A DNA stretch of 5,233 nt, taken from contig JAJRUA010000383.1 of NCBI GenBank assembly GCA_024278035.1, positions 1-5,233 on the forward strand, in the 5' to 3' direction. This DNA is from Planctomycetota bacterium. Lineage in GTDB: Bacteria > Planctomycetota > Planctomycetia > Pirellulales > Lacipirellulaceae. Positions 1 through 5,233 of this stretch are shown here, piece by piece (position 1 is the stretch's first letter; each line of letters starts with the position of its first letter). The notes below the pieces were generated by a model. The model saw only the letters and a list, made by a program, of their open reading frames with translations, did no database searches and was not told the origin of the DNA. A program made the position numbers and the translations under genes.

Positions 1-93
1 GACCTAAGCCTCTGTTCGTTCGTCTGTGCCAGCAAAGGCGAGTACGGCCCGATGCTGAGAGAGTGTCTGACAATGGTCGAGCGAGACGGATAA
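1..93 (+). CDS. nqrA: NqrA C-terminal end (partial, 5' truncated by window edge)
   Basis: The first 30 codons of the window are open in frame 1 and end at TAA (91-93). The encoded tail contains [19 protein letters not shown], which matches the conserved C-terminus of NqrA as I recall it (Phe-Val-Cys, then Glu-Tyr/Phe-Gly-Pro-Leu/Met-Leu-Arg, then an acidic end). NqrA is the peripheral cytoplasmic subunit of the sodium-translocating NADH:quinone oxidoreductase; it is associated with quinone/inhibitor binding and carries no covalent flavin. Its place directly before nqrB fits the canonical operon order. Only the tail is visible, so completeness of the gene cannot be judged. The identification rests on this short tail plus the context. 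Confidence 0.88.
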   Translation, partial: DLSLCSFVCASKGEYGPMLRECLTMVERDG

Positions 94-99
94 GGAAGT

Positions 100-183
100 G
101 AGTAGGGAGTTGCTAGTTGCTAGACGCTAGTTACTTTTTTTGGAATCTATTGCCTAGCGCCTAGCAACTAACTAACTAGCGCC
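100..183. repeat. Degenerate heptamer repeat forming a long imperfect hairpin between nqrA and nqrB
   Basis: The 96-bp gap is dominated by 7-bp units that start with TAG. On the left are TAGTTGC (114-120), TAGACGC (121-127) and TAGTTAC (128-134), preceded by GAGTTGC (107-113). On the right are TATTGCC (148-154), TAGCGCC (155-161), TAGCAAC (162-168) and TAGCGCC again (177-183). The two halves are inverted: 114-130 pairs with 154-170 over 17 positions with one A-C mismatch (124/160), leaving a 23-nt T-rich loop (131-153). The stem could act in the mRNA as a processing or stability element or an attenuator, but no U-tract follows it, so a classical terminator is unlikely. No convincing Shine-Dalgarno sequence for nqrB is visible in this gap. 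Confidence 0.8.
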
Positions 184-189
184 CAAAAC

Positions 190-1455
190 ATGAAATTTCT
201 TCGCAAACAGCTCGACATGGCCGAGCCTCTTTTTAAGGAAGGGGGCAAGCTTGAAAAGCTTTATCCTCTTTATGAGGCAAAGGACACCTTCCTCTTCACG
301 CCTGGAGAGGTAACCCAGGGGCCGACGCACGTCCGTGATGCGATCGAAATGAAGCGGATGATGTCGACCGTCATCTTTGCGCTCCTCCCCTGCATCTTGA
401 TGGCCTTCTACAACACGGGCTATCAGGCCAACCTAGCGATTGCTGAACAGGGGGCATCGCCGATTACGGACTCAATCACCGGCCTCGGCTTTATTGATCG
501 TGAACAGATCATGGCGGCTTTGCAGCCCTACGGGATTTCGCACGATCCACATAGCTGTTTGTCGAACTTGGTGTACGGCTTGCTTTGGTTTTTGCCGGTC
601 TACATTGTGACGATGGCGGTTGGCGGCATCTGTGAATTGGTCTTTGCGATTGTTCGCGGGCATGAAATCAATGAAGGATTTCTTGTAACAGGTATGCTTT
701 TTCCGCTAACGCTGCCTCCTTCGATTCCGCTTTGGCAGGTGGCCGTCGGTATTGCGTTTGGTGTGGTCGTTGGCAAGGAAATTTTTGGCGGGACGGGCAA
801 AAACTTCTTGAACCCAGCGCTCACCGCTCGGGCGTTCCTTTACTTCTCCCATGCGGCATTTATGTCGGGTGATAAGGTTTGGACCGCCGTGGATGGATAC
901 ACTAGTGCAACGACCCTCACCGGCATGGCCGCTGCCTCGGTGGGGACTTCGCCCGAAGCGGCTTCGACGCTGGGCTCCAGCTTCATGGATTGCTTTCTTG
1001 GCTTCACACCCGGTTCGATGGGCGAAACTTCGGCCCTTTGTTGCCTTATTGGCGCCGTCGTGCTGATTCTCTCGGGCATTGGCTCATGGCGAATCATGGT
1101 TGGCGCAACGGCAGGGGCCCTGGTGATGAGCTCCTTGCTCTACGCCTTCCGTGAGAACGCAGAGAATGTGATGTTCCACTTACCCCCCTGGTGGCACTTG
1201 GTAACGGGAGGCTTTGCCTTTGGCGTGGTCTTCATGGCGACCGACCCTGTGTCGGCCTCGATGACCGAGACCGGCAAGTGGTGGTACGGTGCCCTGATTG
1301 GTGTAATGACGATTTTAGTTCGTGTGATCAACCCGGCGTTTGCTGAGGGAATTATGTTGGCGATTTTATTCGGCAACGTGATGGCCCCGCTGATTGATTA
1401 CAGTGTGATTCAGGCCAATGTAAAACGGAGGGCTGCTCGTTATGCCGCATCGTGA
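190..1455 (+). CDS. nqrB: Na+-translocating NADH:quinone reductase subunit B
   Basis: NqrB is a large integral membrane subunit with a covalent FMN and a riboflavin; it takes part in quinone reduction and forms part of the Na+ path. The 421-residue product is close to the usual length (about 410-415). The N-terminal region (1-55) is soluble and includes the conserved THVRD (46-50). Hydrophobic segments follow from about residue 57, including 131-155 and 285-320. The Gly-Gly pair at 145-146 aligns with the glycines tied to quinone-site inhibitor resistance in Vibrio. [12 protein letters not shown] (200-211) and MATDPVSAS (349-357) are NqrB/RnfD family signatures. The FMN acceptor is Thr241 in DGYTSATTL (235-243), which aligns with Thr236 of Vibrio cholerae; the usual SGAT is TSAT here. 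ATG 190 gives the family N-terminus, although its ribosome binding site is weak. The end overlaps nqrC by 14 bp. Confidence 0.97.
   Translation: MKFLRKQLDMAEPLFKEGGKLEKLYPLYEAKDTFLFTPGEVTQGPTHVRDAIEMKRMMSTVIFALLPCILMAFYNTGYQANLAIAEQGASPITDSITGLGFIDREQIMAALQPYGISHDPHSCLSNLVYGLLWFLPVYIVTMAVGGICELVFAIVRGHEINEGFLVTGMLFPLTLPPSIPLWQVAVGIAFGVVVGKEIFGGTGKNFLNPALTARAFLYFSHAAFMSGDKVWTAVDGYTSATTLTGMAAASVGTSPEAASTLGSSFMDCFLGFTPGSMGETSALCCLIGAVVLILSGIGSWRIMVGATAGALVMSSLLYAFRENAENVMFHLPPWWHLVTGGFAFGVVFMATDPVSASMTETGKWWYGALIGVMTILVRVINPAFAEGIMLAILFGNVMAPLIDYSVIQANVKRRAARYAAS
1426..1432 (+). promoter_or_regulatory. Ribosome binding site of nqrC inside the nqrB end
   Basis: CGGAGGG lies 9 nt before ATG 1442, within the last codons of nqrB. 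It is the clearest Shine-Dalgarno match in the window and fixes the nqrC start at 1442, upstream of the nqrB stop. Translation of the two genes is therefore probably coupled. Confidence 0.75.
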
Positions 1456-2206
1456 TAGTGTGCTGGGCACCTTTTTGGTGGCCCTCGTCTTATGCCTTGT
1501 TTGTTCTACCTTGGTCGCCTTCACGGCGGTGCAACTCAAGCCGAGGCAAGAGTACAACAAAGAACTCGACCGTAAGAAAAACATCCTGCTCTCCGCCGGA
1601 CTGTGTAAGAAGAACGCGTCTGCAAAGGAAGTCGATTCCATTTACGAGGAAACAATCGTTGCGAAGCTGGTGAACCTCGAAACGGGCGGGTTGGCTGGCG
1701 AAGACGTTGTGGCTGAAACCTACGACGCGAAGAAAGCGGCCAACGATAAAGAGCTTCAAGTGGAGATTCAACCTGCTGGATCTCTGCCGGGGCTCAAGTA
1801 CCGAGAACCGTATGCCTTCGTCTACGAGATACAAAAAGAAGGCCAAACAGACGGCTACATTCTTCCCATTTATGGCAAGGGACTCTGGTCCACGCTGTAT
1901 GGCTTTATCGCCCTGCAGGCAGATCGTCAGACGGTGCGCGGCATCACGTTCTACTCTCACGCCGAGACTCCTGGCTTGGGGGGCGAAGTCGATAACCCTC
2001 GCTGGAAAGCCCTTTGGTCGGAGAAACAAGCCTACGACGAGAACGGCGACGTCGCCCTAACGGTCCTCAAAGGCAAAGCGGCAACCGAAGACACGCACGC
2101 TGTCGATGGTCTCTCCGGCGCAACGATCACGACCAAAGGCGTTGATCACCTCGTGAAATACTGGCTGGGGCCCGATGCCTTTGGCCGTTATTTATCAAAG
2201 CAGTAA
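1442..2206 (+). CDS. nqrC: Na+-translocating NADH:quinone reductase subunit C
   Basis: NqrC carries a covalently bound FMN that relays electrons from the NqrD/E iron centre to NqrB. The 254-residue product has one N-terminal membrane segment (about 8-30, with the family's LVCS motif at 19-22), followed by a soluble FMN-binding domain. [13 protein letters not shown] lies at the start of the core, and ETPGLGGEV is the conserved flavin-domain loop. [10 protein letters not shown] near the C-terminus carries the FMN acceptor: Thr228 of SGAT, equivalent to Thr225 in Vibrio cholerae. A distant alternative, RnfG, shares this domain, but the NqrA and NqrF neighbours and the LVCS start support NqrC. 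The start overlaps nqrB by 14 bp with a good ribosome binding site. nqrD follows after 33 bp. Confidence 0.96.
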   Translation: MPHRDSVLGTFLVALVLCLVCSTLVAFTAVQLKPRQEYNKELDRKKNILLSAGLCKKNASAKEVDSIYEETIVAKLVNLETGGLAGEDVVAETYDAKKAANDKELQVEIQPAGSLPGLKYREPYAFVYEIQKEGQTDGYILPIYGKGLWSTLYGFIALQADRQTVRGITFYSHAETPGLGGEVDNPRWKALWSEKQAYDENGDVALTVLKGKAATEDTHAVDGLSGATITTKGVDHLVKYWLGPDAFGRYLSKQ

Positions 2207-2239
2207 AAGAGACTCTCTTACAGACTTATAGAGATTAAA

Positions 2240-2869
2240 ATGGCAGCTCCCAAAGTAAAAGAAGTTCTGCTCAAGCCGATCTTCAACGACAATCCGATCG
2301 CTCTTCAAGTGCTAGGCATTTGTTCAGCGCTCGCTGTGACGACCAAGCTCGAAACGTCCGTCATCATGGCCGTCGCCGTGCTCGCTGTAACGGCTTGTTC
2401 CAACGCGGCGGTGAGCGCGATCCGGCATTTCATTCCAAGCAGCATTCGAATTATCGTCCAAATGACGATCATCGCATCGCTTGTGATCGTTGTGGATCAA
2501 ATCCTACAAGCCTATGCCTACGAAGCCTCAAAGACGATGAGTGTTTTCGTAGGACTCATTATCACCAACTGCATTGTGATGGGCCGAGCCGAAGCGTTTG
2601 CGATGAAGAACCCGCCGTTGCTTTCGTTCTTTGACGGAATCGGTAATTCTTTAGGCTACGGCTTGATTTTAATTTTGGTCGGGTTTTTTCGCGAACTGCT
2701 GGGCTCTGGCAAGCTGTTTGGCCAAGAGATTCTACCGCTCATTTCTGAAGGAGGGTGGTACGAGCCGAACGGCCTGATGTTGCTACCGCCCAGCGCGTTT
2801 TTCATCATCGGCGGCCTGATTTGGCTCCTTCGGACCTGGAAGCCCGATCAAGTTGAACACAATGGATAA
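2240..2869 (+). CDS. nqrD: Na+-translocating NADH:quinone reductase subunit D
   Basis: NqrD is a small integral membrane subunit that pairs with its paralogue NqrE, each with about six helices in opposite topology. Together they hold an iron centre (now modelled as [2Fe-2S]) at mid-membrane. The 209-residue product matches the family length of about 210. The conserved ligands are visible: Cys28 in [10 protein letters not shown] (25-34) and Cys111 in [19 protein letters not shown] (108-126), aligning with Cys29 and Cys112 of the Vibrio protein. A further Cys53 lies in the TACSN stretch. The C-terminal part has [13 protein letters not shown] and a final hydrophobic segment. ATG 2240 gives the expected N-terminus; only a weak GAGA (2231-2234) precedes it. 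RnfE is the homologous alternative, rejected because the neighbours are Nqr-specific. Confidence 0.96.
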   Translation: MAAPKVKEVLLKPIFNDNPIALQVLGICSALAVTTKLETSVIMAVAVLAVTACSNAAVSAIRHFIPSSIRIIVQMTIIASLVIVVDQILQAYAYEASKTMSVFVGLIITNCIVMGRAEAFAMKNPPLLSFFDGIGNSLGYGLILILVGFFRELLGSGKLFGQEILPLISEGGWYEPNGLMLLPPSAFFIIGGLIWLLRTWKPDQVEHNG

Positions 2870-2888
2870 AAAACGGGCTCCAGGCGAG

Positions 2889-2909
2889 CGGGCGGGCGTC
2901 AGCCCCCCG
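2889..2909. repeat. GC-rich hairpin repeat in the nqrD-nqrE gap
   Basis: The 158-bp gap 2870-3027 contains a compact inverted repeat. CGGG (2889-2892) and GGGC (2894-2897) pair with GCCCCCCG (2902-2909) around a GTCA loop (2898-2901), giving 8 GC pairs with one bulged C at 2893. The flanking sequence (GGCGAG before, GATCTTTG after) has no long T-run, so it is a poor intrinsic terminator; a transcript stability or processing role is possible. From memory, similar G-run, CGTCAG, C-run words are frequent between genes in Planctomycetes. The rest of the gap (2911-3015) shows no gene or clear signal to me. Confidence 0.7.
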
Positions 2910-3027
2910 ATCTTTGCATTGGCCGCCAAATAGAAACGACGACCGATGAAAGCCCAGCGAAGTAACCGACCTAACCAATTAACAACCGTTCCAATTCATT
3001 CACACGCCGCCCACGAAGGGCCCTCCC

Positions 3028-3636
3028 ATGGAACACCACTTAGAAATTTTCCTGAAGTCGATCTTTAGCGAGAACCTAGCACTCGCCTTCTTCTTGGGTA
3101 TGTGTACGTTTCTGGCGGTGTCTAAGAACGTAAAGACAGCTATCGGTTTGGGCATTGCAGTGATTGTCATCATGACGCTCACGATTCCCGCCAATAATTT
3201 GCTTTATACTTACCTGCTGAAGGAGGGAGCCCTCTCCTGGCTTGGCCCGGACTACGCCGAGGTGAACCTCGATTTCCTTGGGCTCATTTCGTACATCGGT
3301 ACGATTGCCGCGATGGTGCAAATTTTAGAGATGACGCTAGATCGCTTTTTTCCTGCTCTCTACAACGCCCTAGGCATCTTCCTGCCGCTGATCACAGTGA
3401 ACTGTGCCATCTTAGGTGGTTCACTCTTTATGGTGGAACGGAATTACAACTTCGCCGAAAGCTGTACCTATGGTTTTGGTGCCGGTGTGGGCTGGGCTTT
3501 GGCGATTGCTGCCCTAGCAGGCATACGTGAAAAAATGCGTTACAGCAACGTGCCGGACGGACTGAAAGGACTTGGCATTACGTTCATGACCGTGGGCCTG
3601 ATGGCCCTTGCTTTCATGGCATTCGGCGGGATGTAG
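3028..3636 (+). CDS. nqrE: Na+-translocating NADH:quinone reductase subunit E
   Basis: NqrE is the membrane partner of NqrD and supplies the other two cysteines of the shared iron centre. The 202-residue product begins [16 protein letters not shown], very close to the Vibrio N-terminus, which supports ATG 3028. An AAGGG stretch (3016-3020) sits 7 nt upstream as a plausible ribosome binding site. Cys26 in [12 protein letters not shown] (22-33) and Cys126 in [12 protein letters not shown] (120-131) are the ligand cysteines. Other conserved blocks are [20 protein letters not shown] (97-116) and [20 protein letters not shown] near the end. Compared with the 198-residue Vibrio protein as I recall it, the loop around residues 66-81 is a few residues longer, which places the second ligand at 126 rather than 120. 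RnfA is the homologous alternative, excluded by context. Confidence 0.97.
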   Translation: MEHHLEIFLKSIFSENLALAFFLGMCTFLAVSKNVKTAIGLGIAVIVIMTLTIPANNLLYTYLLKEGALSWLGPDYAEVNLDFLGLISYIGTIAAMVQILEMTLDRFFPALYNALGIFLPLITVNCAILGGSLFMVERNYNFAESCTYGFGAGVGWALAIAALAGIREKMRYSNVPDGLKGLGITFMTVGLMALAFMAFGGM

Positions 3637-3642
3637 AAAGTC

Positions 3643-3733
3643 GTTGGCGGTCGGCAGTGGGTAGTAAAGAAGATTACAACTAGGTTTGTGTGACAACGGT
3701 GTTTTCCGTAATCCACATTCCGCATTCGACATT
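3643..3733. repeat. Two degenerate heptamer arrays between nqrE and nqrF
   Basis: The 103-bp gap contains two period-7 blocks. The first (3643-3670) consists of GT-initial units: GTTGGCG (3643-3649), GTCGGCA (3650-3656), GTGGGTA (3657-3663) and GTAAAGA (3664-3670). The second (3706-3733) has CCGTAAT, then CCACATT (3713-3719), CCGCATT (3720-3726) and CGACATT (3727-3733). The blocks are 35 bp apart, so they share the same 7-bp phase, which may be chance. The second block ends 6 bp before the nqrF start and crowds its weak GAG ribosome binding site (3734-3736). The words differ from the TAG-type heptamers before nqrB, but the period is the same. Confidence 0.7.
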
Positions 3734-3739
3734 GAGATC

Positions 3740-4960
3740 ATGGTCATTTTTCTTGGCGTTTTGATGTTCACGTTGGTGGTGCTTGCCCTTGTGGCAATCA
3801 TCCTGGCGGCGAAAAGCCAACTCGTAGCAACGGGGCCGGTGGATATCTTGGTCAACGATCAGAAGACGATCACCATCCCGGCAGGCGGCAAGCTGCTCAA
3901 TGCGCTGTCCGACGAGGGGATCTTTGTCTCAAGTGCTTGTGGCGGTGGCGGCACGTGCGCCCAGTGCGAAGTGAAAGTGCTTGAGGGGGGGGGGGACATC
4001 CTTCCCACCGAAGAAGCCCACATTTCCAAAAAAGAGGCCAAAGAGGGGTGCCGCCTTGCCTGTCAGGTAGCGGTCAAGCAGAACATGACGATCGAGGTGC
4101 CACCCGAAGCGTTCGACACGAAGAAGTGGGAATGCGAGGTCATCTCCAACAACAACGTTGCGACCTTTATCAAAGAGTTTCTTATCCGTTTGCCCGAAGG
4201 GGAAGATGTCGCCTTCAAAGCGGGGGGCTACATTCAGATCGAATGTCCGCCGCATGTTGCCGAATACAAAGACTTCGACATAGACGAAGAGTACCGAGAA
4301 GATTGGGATAAATACAACGTCTGGCGTTACGTATCGAAGGTGGACGAGCCGGTGATTCGTGCCTACTCCATGGCCAACTACCCGGGCGAGAAGGGCATTA
4401 TTATGCTCAACATTCGCGTCGCCAGCCCTCCGCCCCGCGCCCCCGAAGGGACGCCCCCTGGGAAAATGTCAAGCTACATCTTCAGTCGCAAGCCGGGCGA
4501 CAAAGTGACCATCTCTGGCCCCTACGGCGAGTTCTTTATCAAAGATACCGACGCCGAAATGGTTTACATCGGCGGGGGCGCAGGTATGGCACCGCTACGG
4601 AGCCACATCTTTGAGCTGTTCAAGAACCTCAAAACGGGCCGCAAAGTGACCTATTGGTACGGTGGCCGCAGCCTGCGTGAATTGTTCTATGTGGATCAAT
4701 TCCGTGAAATCGAAAAGGAGTTCCCCAACTTCAAGTTTCACATTGCCCTCTCCGAACCTCAACCCGAAGACAACTGGGACGGCTACGTCGGCTTTATCCA
4801 TCAGGTACTGCACGACCATTACCTGAAGGACCACCCGGCGCCTGAGGATATCGAGTACTATATCTGTGGCCCCCCGATGATGAACGCCGCCGTCTTCGGG
4901 CTGCTGGATGAACTGGGTGTTGAAAAAGAAAACATCGCGTTCGACGACTTTGGCGGTTAA
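3740..4960 (+). CDS. nqrF: Na+-translocating NADH:quinone reductase subunit F (NADH dehydrogenase subunit)
   Basis: NqrF is the electron entry point: it oxidises NADH through FAD and passes electrons to a [2Fe-2S] cluster. From ATG 3740 it has 406 residues, against 408 in Vibrio. An open frame reaches back to ATG 3686, but those 18 residues are encoded by the repeat and have no family counterpart, whereas [20 protein letters not shown] matches the known N-terminus. A membrane anchor spans about 3-24. The plant-type ferredoxin domain has Cys67, Cys73, Cys76 and Cys108 ([11 protein letters not shown], then LAC), plus an extra Cys104 where Glu is usual. The reductase domain has the FAD motif RAYS (207-210), the nucleotide-binding [12 protein letters not shown] (278-289), [10 protein letters not shown] from Cys376, and the conserved end FDDFGG. 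The G-run at 3985-3995 lies in frame within the ferredoxin domain. Confidence 0.97.
   Translation: MVIFLGVLMFTLVVLALVAIILAAKSQLVATGPVDILVNDQKTITIPAGGKLLNALSDEGIFVSSACGGGGTCAQCEVKVLEGGGDILPTEEAHISKKEAKEGCRLACQVAVKQNMTIEVPPEAFDTKKWECEVISNNNVATFIKEFLIRLPEGEDVAFKAGGYIQIECPPHVAEYKDFDIDEEYREDWDKYNVWRYVSKVDEPVIRAYSMANYPGEKGIIMLNIRVASPPPRAPEGTPPGKMSSYIFSRKPGDKVTISGPYGEFFIKDTDAEMVYIGGGAGMAPLRSHIFELFKNLKTGRKVTYWYGGRSLRELFYVDQFREIEKEFPNFKFHIALSEPQPEDNWDGYVGFIHQVLHDHYLKDHPAPEDIEYYICGPPMMNAAVFGLLDELGVEKENIAFDDFGG
3985..3995 (+). repeat. Eleven-base poly-G tract inside nqrF
   Basis: Eleven consecutive G residues encode the end of Glu82, Gly83-Gly84-Gly85 and the first base of Asp86, between the third and fourth cluster cysteines. 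The corresponding Vibrio residues are also a Gly triplet ([10 protein letters not shown]), so the frame as given is correct. Gain or loss of one G would truncate the protein before Cys108. Confidence 0.9.
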
Positions 4961-4969
4961 GTTTTTTTT

Positions 4970-5047
4970 AACCACCAAGGATTAGAGCCACGGGTAACAT
5001 GGATTTCACGGATCCCTTTATCCGTGCCGTCTGTACAATCCGTGGTT
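4970..5047. repeat. Inverted repeat of 9-bp units between nqrF and apbE
   Basis: After a run of eight T (4962-4969) that immediately follows the nqrF stop, the gap contains related 9-mers in tandem: CACGGGTAA (4989-4997), CATGGATTT (4998-5006) and CACGGATCC (5007-5015). The opposite orientation follows: ATCCGTGCC (5020-5028), GTCTGTACA (5029-5037) and ATCCGTGGT (5038-5046). The inner arms CACGGAT (5007-5013) and ATCCGTG (5020-5026) form a perfect 7-bp stem with a 6-nt loop. The outer ends AACCAC...GGATT (4970-4983, with a 3-nt insertion) and AATCCGTGGTT (5037-5047) also pair. The structure could separate nqrF from apbE at the RNA level. The T-run precedes rather than follows the stem on this strand, so it is not a standard terminator. 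Confidence 0.72.
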
Positions 5048-5066
5048 CTTTATTCTGTGCCATGCT

Positions 5067-5233
5067 GTGTTAAGGCGATTTCTGTTTCTGCTCTGCTTTG
5101 TAACGCTCTGCGTCGCTCTCATGCGGTTCGGTTTGAGTCAGCCGAAGCCTGCCGAACCAACCCCGGAATTGGTGGTGCGTTCTTGTGCAGGCCCAACGAT
5201 GGGGACGCGCTATCGCGTTAGCTTTGTCAGCGA
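5067..5233 (+). CDS. apbE: ApbE-family FAD:protein FMN transferase, N-terminal part (cut by window edge)
   Basis: ApbE uses FAD to attach FMN covalently to a threonine in target proteins, including NqrB and NqrC, on the outer face of the membrane. In frame 3 the window ends with CAGPTMGTRYRVSFVS, the characteristic ApbE opening (Thr-Met-Gly-Thr then Tyr-x-Val), with TMGT at residues 44-47. I chose GTG 5067 as start: it gives a basic-hydrophobic leader (LRRFLFLLCFVTLCVAL) suited to a signal peptide or membrane anchor, followed by a Pro-rich linker. ATG 5121 is the alternative but would remove the leader. No strong ribosome binding site is visible for either. The gene starts 106 bp after nqrF, the usual place for apbE in nqr operons. 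Only 55 whole codons are visible; the catalytic region lies beyond the edge. Confidence 0.82.
   Translation, partial: MLRRFLFLLCFVTLCVALMRFGLSQPKPAEPTPELVVRSCAGPTMGTRYRVSFVS

Noticed and set aside
100..183. CRISPR array or tRNA gene in the nqrA-nqrB gap
   Set aside because: The units are only 7 bp with no spacers, and no cloverleaf or tRNA-type conserved loops can be read.
1490..2029. Long minus-strand open frame opposite nqrC, and similar ones opposite nqrB, nqrE and nqrF
   Set aside because: They lie wholly opposite well-supported genes, lack family resemblance, and are expected shadows of the coding strand composition.
2946..3065. Small open frame in the nqrD-nqrE gap beginning at ATG 2946
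   Set aside because: It runs into nqrE in another frame, has no ribosome binding site and no recognisable product.
2240..3636. Interpretation of the membrane subunits as an Rnf complex
   Set aside because: The homologous RnfE/RnfA would be accompanied by RnfB and RnfC. Here the neighbours are NqrA and a 406-residue NqrF with ferredoxin plus FAD/NAD domains, which are Nqr-specific.
3686..3739. Upstream extension of nqrF to ATG 3686 (18 extra residues)
   Set aside because: The added residues are encoded by the heptamer repeat region and have no match to NqrF. Start 3740 gives the known N-terminal membrane anchor and normal length.
4962..4969. T8 run just after the nqrF stop as an intrinsic terminator
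   Set aside because: No stable GC-rich stem precedes it; the nearest hairpin lies downstream of the run.
5024..5221. A 65-codon open frame starting at ATG 5024
   Set aside because: It overlaps the ApbE reading frame, begins inside the inverted repeat, and its product has no recognisable features. The TMGT motif lies in a different frame.

Overview
The window holds most of an operon for the sodium-pumping NADH:quinone oxidoreductase (Na+-NQR), all on the + strand. It contains the last 30 codons of nqrA, complete nqrB, nqrC, nqrD, nqrE and nqrF, and the first 55 codons of an apbE-type gene cut by the right edge. The six subunits are in the canonical A-B-C-D-E-F order. All were recognised from recalled family sequences and motifs; no database search was run.

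Layout: nqrA end (1-93); 96-bp gap with a heptamer repeat and long hairpin; nqrB (190-1455) overlapping nqrC (1442-2206) by 14 bp; 33-bp gap; nqrD (2240-2869); 158-bp gap with a GC-rich hairpin; nqrE (3028-3636); 103-bp gap with two heptamer arrays; nqrF (3740-4960, start moved downstream of the longest open frame); 106-bp gap with an inverted repeat built of 9-bp units; apbE start (5067 to the edge).

How the genes work together: NqrF takes electrons from NADH through FAD and a [2Fe-2S] cluster. They pass via the Cys-ligated iron centre between NqrD and NqrE to the covalent FMN of NqrC, then to the covalent FMN and riboflavin of NqrB, and on to quinone, with Na+ exported. ApbE is the enzyme family that attaches FMN to threonines of NqrB and NqrC, so its position right after nqrF makes sense. 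All expected cofactor residues are present: NqrB Thr241, NqrC Thr228, NqrD Cys28/Cys111, NqrE Cys26/Cys126, NqrF Cys67/73/76/108. The pump looks functional.

Organism: moderate GC, Na+-NQR genes, and low-complexity intergenic repeats (period-7 words, a GGGC-GTCA-GCCC hairpin, CACGGATT-type 9-mers) resemble what I remember of marine Planctomycetes of the Pirellula/Rhodopirellula/Blastopirellula type. This is inference, not proof. I found no new protein system. The unexplained part is the intergenic DNA: four of the five gaps between non-overlapping genes carry degenerate short-period or hairpin repeats, in an operon that is otherwise conventional.
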